From positions 1 to 14,778 of the forward strand of contig JAESUI010000333.1 of the NCBI GenBank assembly GCA_016763135.1: a DNA stretch of 14,778 bases. The letters run 5' to 3'. Below the pieces are notes generated by a model. It saw only the letters and a list, made by a program, of their open reading frames with translations. It was not told where the DNA came from and did no database searches. The position numbers and the translations under genes are program-made. How positions within the stretch are numbered: the stretch's first letter is position 1; the number at the start of each line of letters is the position of its first letter. The DNA comes from Flavobacteriales bacterium (GTDB lineage: Bacteria > Bacteroidota > Bacteroidia > Flavobacteriales_E > Vicingaceae). Below, in pieces: positions 1-8,112 of this stretch.

Positions 1-914
1 TGAAGATAAGAATGCCAAGGTCTCTGCATATTTTTCTGCCGTTAATTGGCATAAGGAATATCTCTTTTTAAACCTAAAATAAATATGATCAAGAGAAAGT
101 TTATGATTTAATAAAAGAGGCTGACATTGTAATCGCCAATTTTAAACCAGGTGATGATATTAAATTGGGTATGGATTACAACACTTTAAAAAAATATAAT
201 TCCGACCTGATTTATGGCGAAATAAATGGATATGGCTCTAACAGTAAAAGAGCTGCATACGATGTAGTATTGCAGGCTGAAACAGGATTTATGTCTATGA
301 ATGGAAATGAATCTAGCGGGCCTATTAAAATGCCAATTGCTATAATCGATGTGCTTGCTGCTCATCAATTAAAGGAAGGCTTGTTACTTGCTCTATTAAA
401 AAAAGAAAAAACTGGCAAAGGTTCATTGGTTGAAGTTTCATTGTATGATACAGCATTATCATCCTTGAAAAATCAAGCAACTAATTGGCTAATGAATCAA
501 TTTATTCCACAACCAATTGGATCGTTACACCCCAATATTGCTCCTTATGGAGAAACTTTCAAAACTAAGGATGGAAAACTATTAGTACTTGCCATTGGCA
601 ACAATAAACATTTTGAAATGCTACTTAACATTATTGGAGCTAATGAAATAATCGACAATGAAAAATACAAAAACAACCAATTAAGAGTTAAAAATAGAAA
701 AGCATTAGACGCTGATTTAAAACCTTTTTTTAATCGACAAACTAAAGATGAATTAATGTCTCATTTTTTAGAACTAAACATTCCAGTTGGAGTAATTAAT
801 AATTTAAAAGAAGTGTTTGAAAACAAAAAAGCACAACAATTAATTTTAGAAGAAGTAATAGATGGTGTAAACACCAAAAGAGTGAAAACAAGTATTTTTA
901 AGATTTCTGATTAA
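1..914 (+). CDS. CaiB/BaiF family (class III) CoA-transferase, 5'-truncated and frameshifted
   Basis: Family enzymes move CoA between carboxylic acids in the cytosol; the substrate cannot be read here. The gene enters from the left edge in the frame starting at base 2, reads EDKNAKVSAYFSAVNWHKE and on to LNLK, then meets TAA at 80-82. The frame of 78-914 continues at once with NKYDQEKVYDLIKEAD and VIANFKPG, the usual family sequence, so one gene is split by a net +1/-2 shift beside an A run. The probable catalytic Asp is in SLYDTAL (codon 447-449), aligned with the aspartate that forms the acyl-enzyme intermediate in formyl-CoA transferase. About 305 codons are present against about 380-400 for the family, so roughly 80-90 lie outside the window. 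The in-frame TTG at 165 and ATG at 171 are internal and not the true start. The last 17 bases overlap the convergent gene. It is either a pseudogene or carries a sequencing error. Confidence 0.85.
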
Positions 915-1434
915 AATTTCTAATCTCGTTTAAGAGTTGTTTTGCATCTCTATTCTCAAGATCAATAGCAAAAGGAATAACAGTTTTTTCTAACTCAATC
1001 ATCAACTGGTACTTATTAATATTCCAATAAGAAGTATTCATCGATTTTACAAATCCACCATTAGCATCCTTATAAAAATCTATTGATTTTATCTCATCTA
1101 AACTAAATTGTTGGGTTATCCCTCTTTTACCTATCGTTTTAATTAAAAACAATTGATTATTTTCTATTATAATTTTTTCTTCACCATACTTTCTCCATCG
1201 GTAGGCATAAATCACCTTAAACTCAAAAAACAACCAGAAAGCTACATAAACACCAAAGAATACTTTTGTTCCTGAATCATAATCTTCAAAAAACTGTGAT
1301 AAGATAGCTATGCCACAGAAAGAAAATAGCACAATCCATAACAAGAGCATTTTTTGTTTATTTTCATCGTAAAATGCTTTAATCACTATTTCAAGCTTGC
1401 TATCATCCTTTGTAACTTGAATTCGATTATCCAT
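898..1434 (-). CDS. Small two-helix membrane protein with cytoplasmic PH-like C-terminal region
   Basis: I do not recognise a named family. The 178-residue protein has a charged N-terminus, two hydrophobic helices at about residues 29-48 and 56-78, a basic stretch just after the second helix (YAYRWRKYGEEK), and then a soluble part of about 95 residues. That part has alternating strands (KIIIENNQLFLIK, QFSLDEIKSIDFYK, YQLMIELE) and a final helix. This layout resembles bacterial PH-like or YcxB-like membrane proteins, but that is inference from architecture only. The ATG start at 1434 is followed by a hydrophilic N-terminus and is preceded by a TACTTTTG box at 1458-1451. It overlaps the 3' end of the CoA-transferase gene tail to tail, and diverges from the TPR-like gene. 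Confidence 0.75.
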   Translation of the reverse strand: MDNRIQVTKDDSKLEIVIKAFYDENKQKMLLLWIVLFSFCGIAILSQFFEDYDSGTKVFFGVYVAFWLFFEFKVIYAYRWRKYGEEKIIIENNQLFLIKTIGKRGITQQFSLDEIKSIDFYKDANGGFVKSMNTSYWNINKYQLMIELEKTVIPFAIDLENRDAKQLLNEIRNFNQKS

Positions 1435-1450
1435 AATCTATAATTTTTAA

Positions 1451-1458
1451 CAAAAGTA
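1451..1458 (-). promoter_or_regulatory. Candidate -7 box (TACTTTTG) for the two-helix membrane protein gene
   Basis: On the minus strand this matches the Bacteroidota -7 consensus TAnnTTTG exactly. It lies 16 nt before the ATG at 1434, giving a very short leader. No clear TTTG -33 element is visible at the usual spacing, so the call rests on one box and its position. Confidence 0.35.
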
Positions 1459-1481
1459 GAATAGTTTGATTAATTAGGCAT

Positions 1482-1489
1482 TATCTTTG
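1482..1489 (+). promoter_or_regulatory. Candidate -7 box (TATCTTTG) for the TPR-like gene
   Basis: It matches TAnnTTTG exactly, 48 nt before the ATG at 1538, leaving an AT-rich leader of about 40 nt. A TTTG at 1465-1468 is too close (13 nt) to be a standard -33 element. Together with the minus-strand box at 1451-1458 it would make the 103-nt intergenic region a divergent promoter. Confidence 0.45.
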
Positions 1490-1537
1490 TAACTAATCTG
1501 GTAATTTTTTACTTTTAAATTCTAAAATAAAAATACG

Positions 1538-2503
1538 ATGAAAAAAATAATGGTAATAGGTATTGTTTTGTTAGTAGTTTCTACAAAATTATACGCCCAA
1601 AAAGCTGGAAAAAAAATAGACGACTTAACATTTTTATTTGTTGATGAAAAATTTGATATAGTAGTGTACAAAAGCGAAGCTATGATGCAAAGTGACTCTT
1701 ATAAAAAGCATCCTGCAATATACTTATACGCAGCAAAGGCTTACTACGAAATGTCTAGAAGACCAGGTAAATTTGATTTTGGTGAAAGAAATTCTAAATT
1801 TCCTCAGCCTTTAAAAATGGCACAAAAACACCTTTACAAGTATTATAAGATCATGAAAAAGGTTAAAAAATACTACCCTGATTACTCTGAAACAGTAGCA
1901 GATAACAACGATTTTTTCATATTAGTTGCTGATACCTCCAATAAATTAGCACAAATGCTATACTTAAATGATAAGTTTAGAAAGTCTGCTTCACTCTATA
2001 AAAAAGCATATAGAGCTATTCCAAATGATCCAGTATTACTATTATGGCAAGGAATAGGTGAAATGAAATCTAAAAATGCTGTTGAAGGAAAAAAAACATT
2101 AGCCGCAGCAATGAAAGCTATTGATGAAAACTTTATTCCTTCTAAAGCTACTTCTTCAGTTTTAGCTTATGGAATGTTATTAGCTGAAGAAATTCTAAGA
2201 AGTATAGGTGATTATGAAAATGCCGACAAAGCAAAAAAACTCATTGATGTATTCAAAAAATATGATCCAGACGAGTTGGATAAAAAGAAGATGGAAGAAA
2301 GAAAGGCTAAAGCAAAAAAAGCTGCTCAAGAGGATATGATTATGAGAAAGTTTATGAGTGATGAAGACGATGCAGACAATAAAGATAAAAAGAAAGGTAA
2401 GTTAATCATCGAAGATGGAGCTGGGTCTAATGGAAATGGCACGAATAAAGATGAAGATGAATTGGATAAGTTAGAAAAAGAAGCAAAGGAAGACGGGAAG
2501 TAA
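1538..2503 (+). CDS. Secreted TPR-like protein with highly charged C-terminal tail
   Basis: The 321-residue protein starts with a clear type I signal peptide (MKKIMVIGIVLLVVS, cleavage likely after LYA at residue 20, leaving Gln first), so it is probably periplasmic. Residues about 58-72 and 136-169 (LAQMLYLNDKFRKSASLYKK then AIPNDPVLLLWQGIGEM) look like paired TPR helices with the typical Ala and Pro positions. From about residue 245 the sequence is low-complexity and charged: a Lys/Glu-rich helical stretch, an acidic patch, a Gly/Asn-rich linker and an acidic-basic tail. TPR modules usually hold protein partners, but the partner is unknown. The ATG is well placed behind the -7 box at 1482. 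The stop codon at 2501-2503 directly abuts the stop of the convergent amidohydrolase gene, leaving no room for a separate terminator. Confidence 0.8.
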   Translation: MKKIMVIGIVLLVVSTKLYAQKAGKKIDDLTFLFVDEKFDIVVYKSEAMMQSDSYKKHPAIYLYAAKAYYEMSRRPGKFDFGERNSKFPQPLKMAQKHLYKYYKIMKKVKKYYPDYSETVADNNDFFILVADTSNKLAQMLYLNDKFRKSASLYKKAYRAIPNDPVLLLWQGIGEMKSKNAVEGKKTLAAAMKAIDENFIPSKATSSVLAYGMLLAEEILRSIGDYENADKAKKLIDVFKKYDPDELDKKKMEERKAKAKKAAQEDMIMRKFMSDEDDADNKDKKKGKLIIEDGAGSNGNGTNKDEDELDKLEKEAKEDGK

Positions 2504-3697
2504 TTAATTCTTCAATTCTTTTACTGCTATCCAGGCCATTAAACCAATAGATGTTTCTATTGCACGCTCGTCAATATTAAAAGTTGATGTATGCAATCCA
2601 GAGGTTATGTTCTCTGATTCATTTTTAATACCTAATCTATAAAAACAAGCAGGTTTTAGTTGAGAATAGTAAGCAAAATCTTCAGCAGTCATCCTAAGGT
2701 CTAAATCAATTACATTCTCTTTTCCTAAGAACTCAATAGCCGATTGTTTTGCATTTTCTGTAGTAGTTTTATCATTAACCAAAAAAGGATAACCCTTCAA
2801 AATTTTAAATTCACATTCCCCTCCCATGCTTTCTGCAATGGATTCTGCCATTTTCTTCATCTTGACATGGGCTTCTTCTCTCCATTGTTCATCCATTGCT
2901 CTAAAAGTCCCCTCTAACTCAACCTTGTCTGGAATAATATTAGTTGCTCCATTTCCAATAATTTTACCAAAAGATAACACAGTTGGTGATGTAGGATGAC
3001 TCATTCTGCTTACAATTTGTTGTAATGAAGTTAAGATGTGTGCAGTAATCAAAATAGGGTCAACATTTAAATGTGGCAAAGCTGCATGACCACCTTTACC
3101 TTTAACGGTCATAAACAACTCATCAGTAGAGGCCATATACATTCCACTTCTAAAACCAACTTTACCTGCTTCTAATTGCGGATAAACATGTTGTCCTATA
3201 ATAGATTTTGGTGCAGGATTCTCTAAAACTCCTTCTTTTATCATTAATGAAGCTCCTCCTGGCAATCGTTCTTCTCCTGGTTGAAAAATTAATTTAACAG
3301 TTCCCTCAAATTGATCTTTTACCTCCGTTAATATTTTTGCGACACCCAATAAAGATGCGGTATGAACATCATGGCCACAAGCATGCATTACACCTTCATT
3401 AACAGATTTATAAGGAACATCATTTTCCTCAACTATTGGCAATGCATCTAAATCTGCTCTTAATGCGATTGTTTTACTTTCTGGATTATTCCCTTTTATT
3501 AAACCAACAATCCCTGTTTTAACAATACCTGATTGATATTCTACACCAAACTCTTCAAGCTTAGAACAAACATATTTAGAGGTATTAAACTCTTCAAAAG
3601 AAAGTTCTGGGTTTTGGTGAATATGTCTACGAATTGCTATTACTTCCTCTTTATATGAAGCAGCTTTTTCTTTTATGAGTTTTAATAATTCTTCCAT
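2504..3697 (-). CDS. M20D family metal-dependent amidohydrolase (AbgB/hippurate hydrolase/ILR1-like)
   Basis: A cytosolic deacylase that cleaves an N-acyl or N-aminoacyl amide bond using two divalent metals; family members act on hippurate, N-acetyl-diaminopimelate or IAA-amino acids, and the substrate cannot be told from sequence. All expected residues are present in the 397-residue protein: ALRADLDALP at about 78-87, HACGHD with ligands Cys107 and His109, FQPGEE with the Glu142 (general base) and Glu143 (ligand) pair, His170 in IGQHVYP, and His369 in SGLHTSTF. The lid domain, with the KGGHAALPH motif, spans about residues 190-300. Length is normal for the family. There is no signal peptide. 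It is the last gene of a three-gene operon, with its ATG one base after the TAG of the permease gene, so coupling is likely. The closest functional guess is peptide or amino-acid scavenging. Confidence 0.93.
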   Translation of the reverse strand: MEELLKLIKEKAASYKEEVIAIRRHIHQNPELSFEEFNTSKYVCSKLEEFGVEYQSGIVKTGIVGLIKGNNPESKTIALRADLDALPIVEENDVPYKSVNEGVMHACGHDVHTASLLGVAKILTEVKDQFEGTVKLIFQPGEERLPGGASLMIKEGVLENPAPKSIIGQHVYPQLEAGKVGFRSGMYMASTDELFMTVKGKGGHAALPHLNVDPILITAHILTSLQQIVSRMSHPTSPTVLSFGKIIGNGATNIIPDKVELEGTFRAMDEQWREEAHVKMKKMAESIAESMGGECEFKILKGYPFLVNDKTTTENAKQSAIEFLGKENVIDLDLRMTAEDFAYYSQLKPACFYRLGIKNESENITSGLHTSTFNIDERAIETSIGLMAWIAVKELKN

Positions 3698-3698
3698 C

Positions 3699-4073
3699 CT
3701 ATTTAGAGAAAAAAATCATTTTTATTGCTCCTATTAGCATCAATACACCAAAAATCTTTTTTAAGGCAGATTCACTAATAAAGTTTATTGTCAATTTAGA
3801 GCCTAAATATCCTCCTATTATAAATGTAGCAGAAATTATCAATGCATATTTCCAATTAACAGCATCTGCTCTATGATAATTATAGGCCGCTAAAATCCCT
3901 ATAGGCGGAAGCATTGCCGCAATACTTGTTCCTTGTGCACCAAATTGATTAACACCTAGTAAATAAAGTAATGAAGGAACAATAATCAATCCTCCTCCAA
4001 TGCCAATCATACCACTAACTATACCTGCAAAAACGCCAATACATGCTAATATTAATAATGTTGTAATACTCAT
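3699..4073 (-). CDS. Half-size TauE/SafE (TSUP, DUF81) family membrane permease
   Basis: An inner-membrane protein of 124 residues. The N-terminal helix runs into GMIGIGGGLIIVPSLLYLLG at about 21-40, the hallmark GIGGGxxxVP motif of the sulfite exporter TauE/SafE family. Three further hydrophobic stretches follow at about 48-64, 75-93 and 106-122, so it has about four helices. Full-length TSUP proteins have about 250 residues and two repeats of this unit; this one has a single repeat and no frame break around it, so it probably works as a dimer. The family exports or imports small sulfur or organic anions, and the substrate here is unknown. It sits 2 nt downstream of the outer-membrane protein gene and 1 nt upstream of the amidohydrolase gene, in one transcription unit. 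Confidence 0.85.
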   Translation of the reverse strand: MSITTLLILACIGVFAGIVSGMIGIGGGLIIVPSLLYLLGVNQFGAQGTSIAAMLPPIGILAAYNYHRADAVNWKYALIISATFIIGGYLGSKLTINFISESALKKIFGVLMLIGAIKMIFFSK

Positions 4074-4075
4074 AA

Positions 4076-7000
4076 TTATATATCTAAACTTAATGAGAAA
4101 TAAAATATTGGTTTATCCTTACTTACTCCATCTTCAATTCCCCAAGCCCAATCAAACCTTAAAAAGTAACCTAATAAAGTTGTTCTAAATCCAAAACCAT
4201 AACCTGCCACTATAGGATCAATATTTTTAAATACAGTTACTGTTATTGGGCCATCAGTAATTACGTCTTTATTCAGTCTATTTTCCTTACTCCACGGATT
4301 AAGCCCATTCCATGCCGAACCTACATCAGTAAACCCAATGATTTGGAAGTTTCTAATAAATTGAGAACGTATTGGTCGTCTTATAAAATACTTAAACACT
4401 GGAATTCTTAATTCACTATTGATCACCGCAAAATTAGTTCCTCTTCTAATGTTTTGAGGAAACCCTCTCATATTAGCGGCTAAAGCATGGTAACGATAAT
4501 TAACAGAAAAATCAATATCATCTTGATTAATAAATTGTTCTTGCCCTATCGGAATCCAATCATCAACACTTCCTAAGTAATAAATTAATTTTTCAAAACC
4601 AAAAGATGAACTTCCTGCCAATCTATTAACCCAAACAATTTCTCTACTTATTTTTTGAGAATGTCTTAAATCAAGACCAACAACTTGCATGTTTCCATTT
4701 ACACCATCGCCCTTACCCTTTACATCGCCATTATCATGAAATTGATTATTAGTAGATACAAATGATCCATCTCCTAATTCTTGATAATACTCTCCAAACA
4801 ACTTAAATTTAGTTCCATAATAGATATTGGTCATTTTGTGTCTTGTGTTATCAAACACAAAAGCAATTTTACCTATTGCCCTATATTCTCTAAGGTTAGA
4901 TGCGTTTAAAGTATTAATATCTGTAGACTTAACTGTTATATTATCATTCCTTGCTGTAAGCGTCCCTCTAATGCTTGTCACTTCGCTAAAAGGGTACTTA
5001 ATGGAGTATTTTAAAGAATTAGTTGATAAGCCAAAAGCATTAAATCCATTATCTCTATTAGAAGTCGTTCTAGAAAAAGTGTATTCTTTATCAGTTCTTC
5101 TTAATAAATTTTGATAAGTCATGAAGTATTCTCTGGTACCTGATGAAATTCTTATTCCTCCATATATTTTATGATCTTCAAATAAATCAATAGTTGCAAA
5201 TTTAATTAATGCTCCTATTCCAGGACTTTGGTATGGACCCCCTGTAAATTGTTGGTATTCTGCATTAACAAAAGAGTTACTCAACTTAAGGGCTGAATTA
5301 TCATTGAAAAATGATATGTTATAATTTCGTTGATTGGGGACTTTAAACTTTTTCCATATACTATCTTTTTTAGCCTTAGAATCATTCCCAATAACAATAG
5401 TATTACGTTGCACCTTACCTTTTTCATTCTCAAAAACATAATGATTAATATCTATATCATTTTTTGCTGTTGAATCTTTTGGAACTAAAGTGGGTTTCAA
5501 TAAAATTGGAACATCATCCTTAAATGGCACTATAACTTGATTTTTCTCTGTAGAATCATTAATATTTACGCTATTAAATGTAGATTTTTCTTCCGGTTTT
5601 TCATTTAAATCTCTCACCAATAGATGGTATTTATAATCATCTTTTAAAATTTCGGTATACTTTCCAAATGGTGTAATATTATGCTCATCCAATCCTCTAT
5701 TATAATTAACAGTCGCTGGTCTTGCATCGTAAAAATGATAGTAATGAATTGAAGTATCAATATGTGTAATAAAACTATCTTTAACCGCACTGTACCTAGC
5801 TAAAATGTTATTTTCATCTCCTAAGTAGTATAGTACAGAATCAATTCCCACAGGTTGCTTTTCAGAAAAATTTGGTGTATTAGTAACCCTTGTTAGTTTT
5901 TTATCTTCAGATTGATAATCTAATACCCATATATCTTTTTGATTCATGAATAATTCAGAATCTGTTGGTTGGTAACCTAAAGAATCTGTTAATCGATTTG
6001 ATGTGAATACAATTTTTGTAGAGTTTTCGATAAATCTTGGTTCTAAATCATCATAAAGATCATTAGTTAATTTTTTATGAGAATTCGGTCCCACATAATA
6101 TATATATAAATCTGACTGTCCTTTATAAACTCCAGAAAAAACCATCTCTTTACCACTATCTGAATAATCCATAGCGGTAACTTTCTCCATGTTAAAGATT
6201 GCTTTCACTTTAATTCCTCCAGAATTAATGTCGAAAAAATGCATTAACAAAATGCCTTTTTCTTCTGTAGCAAATGCCAACACTTCACTTGAAGGATTCC
6301 ATTCTAAAATAGGATATGATTTATCATTTATTCGATCGAGCTTAAATTCCTTTTTGTAAATTTTATATTTCTTGTCATTATCCTTGTAGTATATATAAAT
6401 TTTGTACTGCCCTAATTGATTGGTTACAAAAGCAAAATTATTACCATCAGGACTCATTTTAAATTCTGAATAATCTCTTCGTTTTCTGATTTTAAAGATT
6501 TCTTTAGCTAAATAATCTTCTTCATCAGTTTCAGAAAATTCTTTGTACTCATTTGAATAATATTTATACCATTCTTTTGTAAGGCTTTTCATAGATACAC
6601 CCAATACATAAAGAAATCCTTTTTCAATACTTTGTGTAACACGAGTCATGTATAGAATATTCGGAATAACAGCTTCTCCATAAGTATCAACAATGTACGC
6701 CCACAAAGAATGTCCAGCAATAATTGCATCTTTATCTGATAAGCGATTAAATTTTCTATACTTACCAGAAGTAACCCCATCCCTCACACTATTCTCTATT
6801 TCTGGGCTCCATTTTTTAGAAATGTATGAGGTAAGCCCTTTCTGATACCATTCTGGAACAGACATTAAACTTGAATTCTTGAGTACTTGTCTCCAGTTAG
6901 AACCATAAATCTGCTGGTTTACTAAAACTTGAGCAATGCCTTCTTTAATCTGACGACTAAAATCATCGTGATCCCCATTAAAATAGATGTAAACCTTAGA

Positions 7001-7345
7001 CCCCATTATATTAGTAATACCTCCAAGCTCTCCATTTTCAAGGCTTAGTCCAACATTACTTTGCTTAAAATGAGATTGCTTATTGTATATAATAAATTGG
7101 ATTCTATCTCTTAAATCATATTCAAAGAAAGTTTCTTGATCTTTTATATGCTTACGTGCAACTTTAGCGGTATATACAGCTAACTCTTTACCTCCGGTAT
7201 AAAAATAAGTTTCGTACTGTGAATAACGATAATATTTCCATTCAAAATAATCGTATTGCACCCTGTTTTTACCAAAACCCACATGGGTTCCGTTATAGAA
7301 CTGTGCATTTAAGTTATTAGTGAAGAGGAAAGCTCCTAATACCAA
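4076..7345 (-). CDS. Large outer-membrane protein: degenerate peptidase-MA-like domain, PD40 propeller and BamA-like C-terminal barrel
   Basis: A 1089-residue protein counted from TTG at 7345. The hydrophobic stretch VLGAFLF ending NLNAQ looks like a signal peptide, so the product is exported. Residues about 30-270 resemble the peptidase MA-like (gluzincin) fold, but the expected HExxH is KEGIA at 134-138 and the usual PxWFxEG is PEWYQKG at 164-170, so metal ligands are lost. Residues about 290-560 hold PD40 beta-propeller blades (SPDGNNFAFVTN at 298, YSDSGKEMVFSG at 394, FIENSTKIVFTSNR at 438). A low-complexity linker leads to a beta-rich C-terminus from about 690, ending in IFYFSLSLDI, like the D15/BamA surface-antigen barrels. 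The frame stays open to 7396 and codes there for a basic n-region, so translation probably starts upstream of 7345. First gene of the operon with the permease and amidohydrolase. Confidence 0.8.
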   Translation of the reverse strand: MVLGAFLFTNNLNAQFYNGTHVGFGKNRVQYDYFEWKYYRYSQYETYFYTGGKELAVYTAKVARKHIKDQETFFEYDLRDRIQFIIYNKQSHFKQSNVGLSLENGELGGITNIMGSKVYIYFNGDHDDFSRQIKEGIAQVLVNQQIYGSNWRQVLKNSSLMSVPEWYQKGLTSYISKKWSPEIENSVRDGVTSGKYRKFNRLSDKDAIIAGHSLWAYIVDTYGEAVIPNILYMTRVTQSIEKGFLYVLGVSMKSLTKEWYKYYSNEYKEFSETDEEDYLAKEIFKIRKRRDYSEFKMSPDGNNFAFVTNQLGQYKIYIYYKDNDKKYKIYKKEFKLDRINDKSYPILEWNPSSEVLAFATEEKGILLMHFFDINSGGIKVKAIFNMEKVTAMDYSDSGKEMVFSGVYKGQSDLYIYYVGPNSHKKLTNDLYDDLEPRFIENSTKIVFTSNRLTDSLGYQPTDSELFMNQKDIWVLDYQSEDKKLTRVTNTPNFSEKQPVGIDSVLYYLGDENNILARYSAVKDSFITHIDTSIHYYHFYDARPATVNYNRGLDEHNITPFGKYTEILKDDYKYHLLVRDLNEKPEEKSTFNSVNINDSTEKNQVIVPFKDDVPILLKPTLVPKDSTAKNDIDINHYVFENEKGKVQRNTIVIGNDSKAKKDSIWKKFKVPNQRNYNISFFNDNSALKLSNSFVNAEYQQFTGGPYQSPGIGALIKFATIDLFEDHKIYGGIRISSGTREYFMTYQNLLRRTDKEYTFSRTTSNRDNGFNAFGLSTNSLKYSIKYPFSEVTSIRGTLTARNDNITVKSTDINTLNASNLREYRAIGKIAFVFDNTRHKMTNIYYGTKFKLFGEYYQELGDGSFVSTNNQFHDNGDVKGKGDGVNGNMQVVGLDLRHSQKISREIVWVNRLAGSSSFGFEKLIYYLGSVDDWIPIGQEQFINQDDIDFSVNYRYHALAANMRGFPQNIRRGTNFAVINSELRIPVFKYFIRRPIRSQFIRNFQIIGFTDVGSAWNGLNPWSKENRLNKDVITDGPITVTVFKNIDPIVAGYGFGFRTTLLGYFLRFDWAWGIEDGVSKDKPIFYFSLSLDI

Positions 7346-7396
7346 TAGAGAAAGGATGATATAATTAGTAAATGTTTTTATTTTTTTGAGTAAAGT
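7346..7396 (-). other. In-frame 5' extension encoding the signal-peptide n-region, without a standard start codon
   Basis: Upstream of the TTG at 7345 the frame stays open to a TAA at 7399-7397. It reads T-L-L-K-K-I-K-T-F-T-N-Y-I-I-L-S-L before joining LVLGAFLF. That is an ideal basic n-region plus hydrophobic core, whereas starting at TTG leaves no positive charge. The only possible initiators are TTA (7393-7391), CTC (7390-7388) and ATA (7381-7379). No ATG occurs on this strand anywhere between 7345 and the divergent gene at 7468. One base change (TTA to TTG) would give MLKKIKTF. Confidence 0.55.
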
Positions 7397-7467
7397 TTAT
7401 CTGTAAAAATAGTGATTTTATAAGGATTGTAAATACTTTTACAACTATTAAAACAATATTTTAAACG

Positions 7468-8109
7468 ATGATTAGTATACATTATTTCACCTTTAACGGT
7501 TTTCAAGAGAACACTTATATTTTATTTGACGAAATAAAAGAATGTGTTATTATTGACCCTGGTTGCTACAGTAACGAAGAAGAACAAGAACTTGACAAAT
7601 TCATTACTGAGAACGAACTAATCCCCGTTAAGCTACTAAATACACATTGCCACATAGACCATGTTTTAGGTAATAGTTTTGTAGCATCTAAGTACAATAT
7701 TGGGTTAGAAATACACGAAAATGATTTACCAACCCTACACGCAACACCAGAATATGGACATACTTTTGGGTTTAACATAGATAAATCTCCAGAACCAACA
7801 ACATTGCTAAAAGATGGTGACGTAATTAAATTTGGAAACTCAGAGTTAAATGTTTTATACGCTCCAGGGCACAGCGCTGGCCATATTATTTTTGTTGCTC
7901 AAGAAGAAAAATTTGTAATTAATGGAGATGTTTTATTTCAAGGCAGTATTGGCAGAACTGACTTGCCCGGTGGCGATTACAATACATTAATAGAGAGTAT
8001 TAAAACTAAATTACTAACTTTAGATGATGATTTCACAGTGTATTCTGGTCATGGACCGAGCACAACAATAGGCTTCGAAAGAAGCCAGAATCCTTTTCTA
8101 AACCAATAA
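7468..8109 (+). CDS. Metallo-beta-lactamase-fold hydrolase, glyoxalase-II-like (YcbL type)
   Basis: A cytosolic MBL-fold hydrolase of 213 residues with a complete two-metal site: THCHIDH at residues 59-65 (His60, His62, Asp64, His65), His135 in APGHSAGH, Asp154 in NGDVLF, and His195 in YSGHGPST. The FQGSIGRTDLPGGDYNTL segment (about 157-174) is typical of the short glyoxalase-II-like proteins related to YcbL, which lack the long C-terminal substrate-binding domain of true glyoxalase II. It probably hydrolyses a thioester, but the substrate is not fixed by the sequence. The ATG start gives the conserved family beginning (HYFTFNGFQENTYIL). A near -7 box, TACTTTTA at 7434-7441, precedes it. The next gene begins 3 nt after the stop. 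Confidence 0.9.
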   Translation: MISIHYFTFNGFQENTYILFDEIKECVIIDPGCYSNEEEQELDKFITENELIPVKLLNTHCHIDHVLGNSFVASKYNIGLEIHENDLPTLHATPEYGHTFGFNIDKSPEPTTLLKDGDVIKFGNSELNVLYAPGHSAGHIIFVAQEEKFVINGDVLFQGSIGRTDLPGGDYNTLIESIKTKLLTLDDDFTVYSGHGPSTTIGFERSQNPFLNQ

Positions 8110-8112
8110 TAA

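Noticed and set aside
1465..1489. TTTG at 1465-1468 as the -33 element of the TPR-like gene promoter
   Set aside because: The spacing to the -7 box is 13 nt, far shorter than the usual about 19-21 nt in Bacteroidota.
4827..5114. Plus-strand frame of 95 codons inside the giant outer-membrane protein gene
   Set aside because: It is antisense to a long conserved frame, and no domain or start signal supports it.
7566..7778. Minus-strand frame of 70 codons inside the MBL hydrolase gene
   Set aside because: It is antisense to the conserved THCHIDH region, so a shadow frame.
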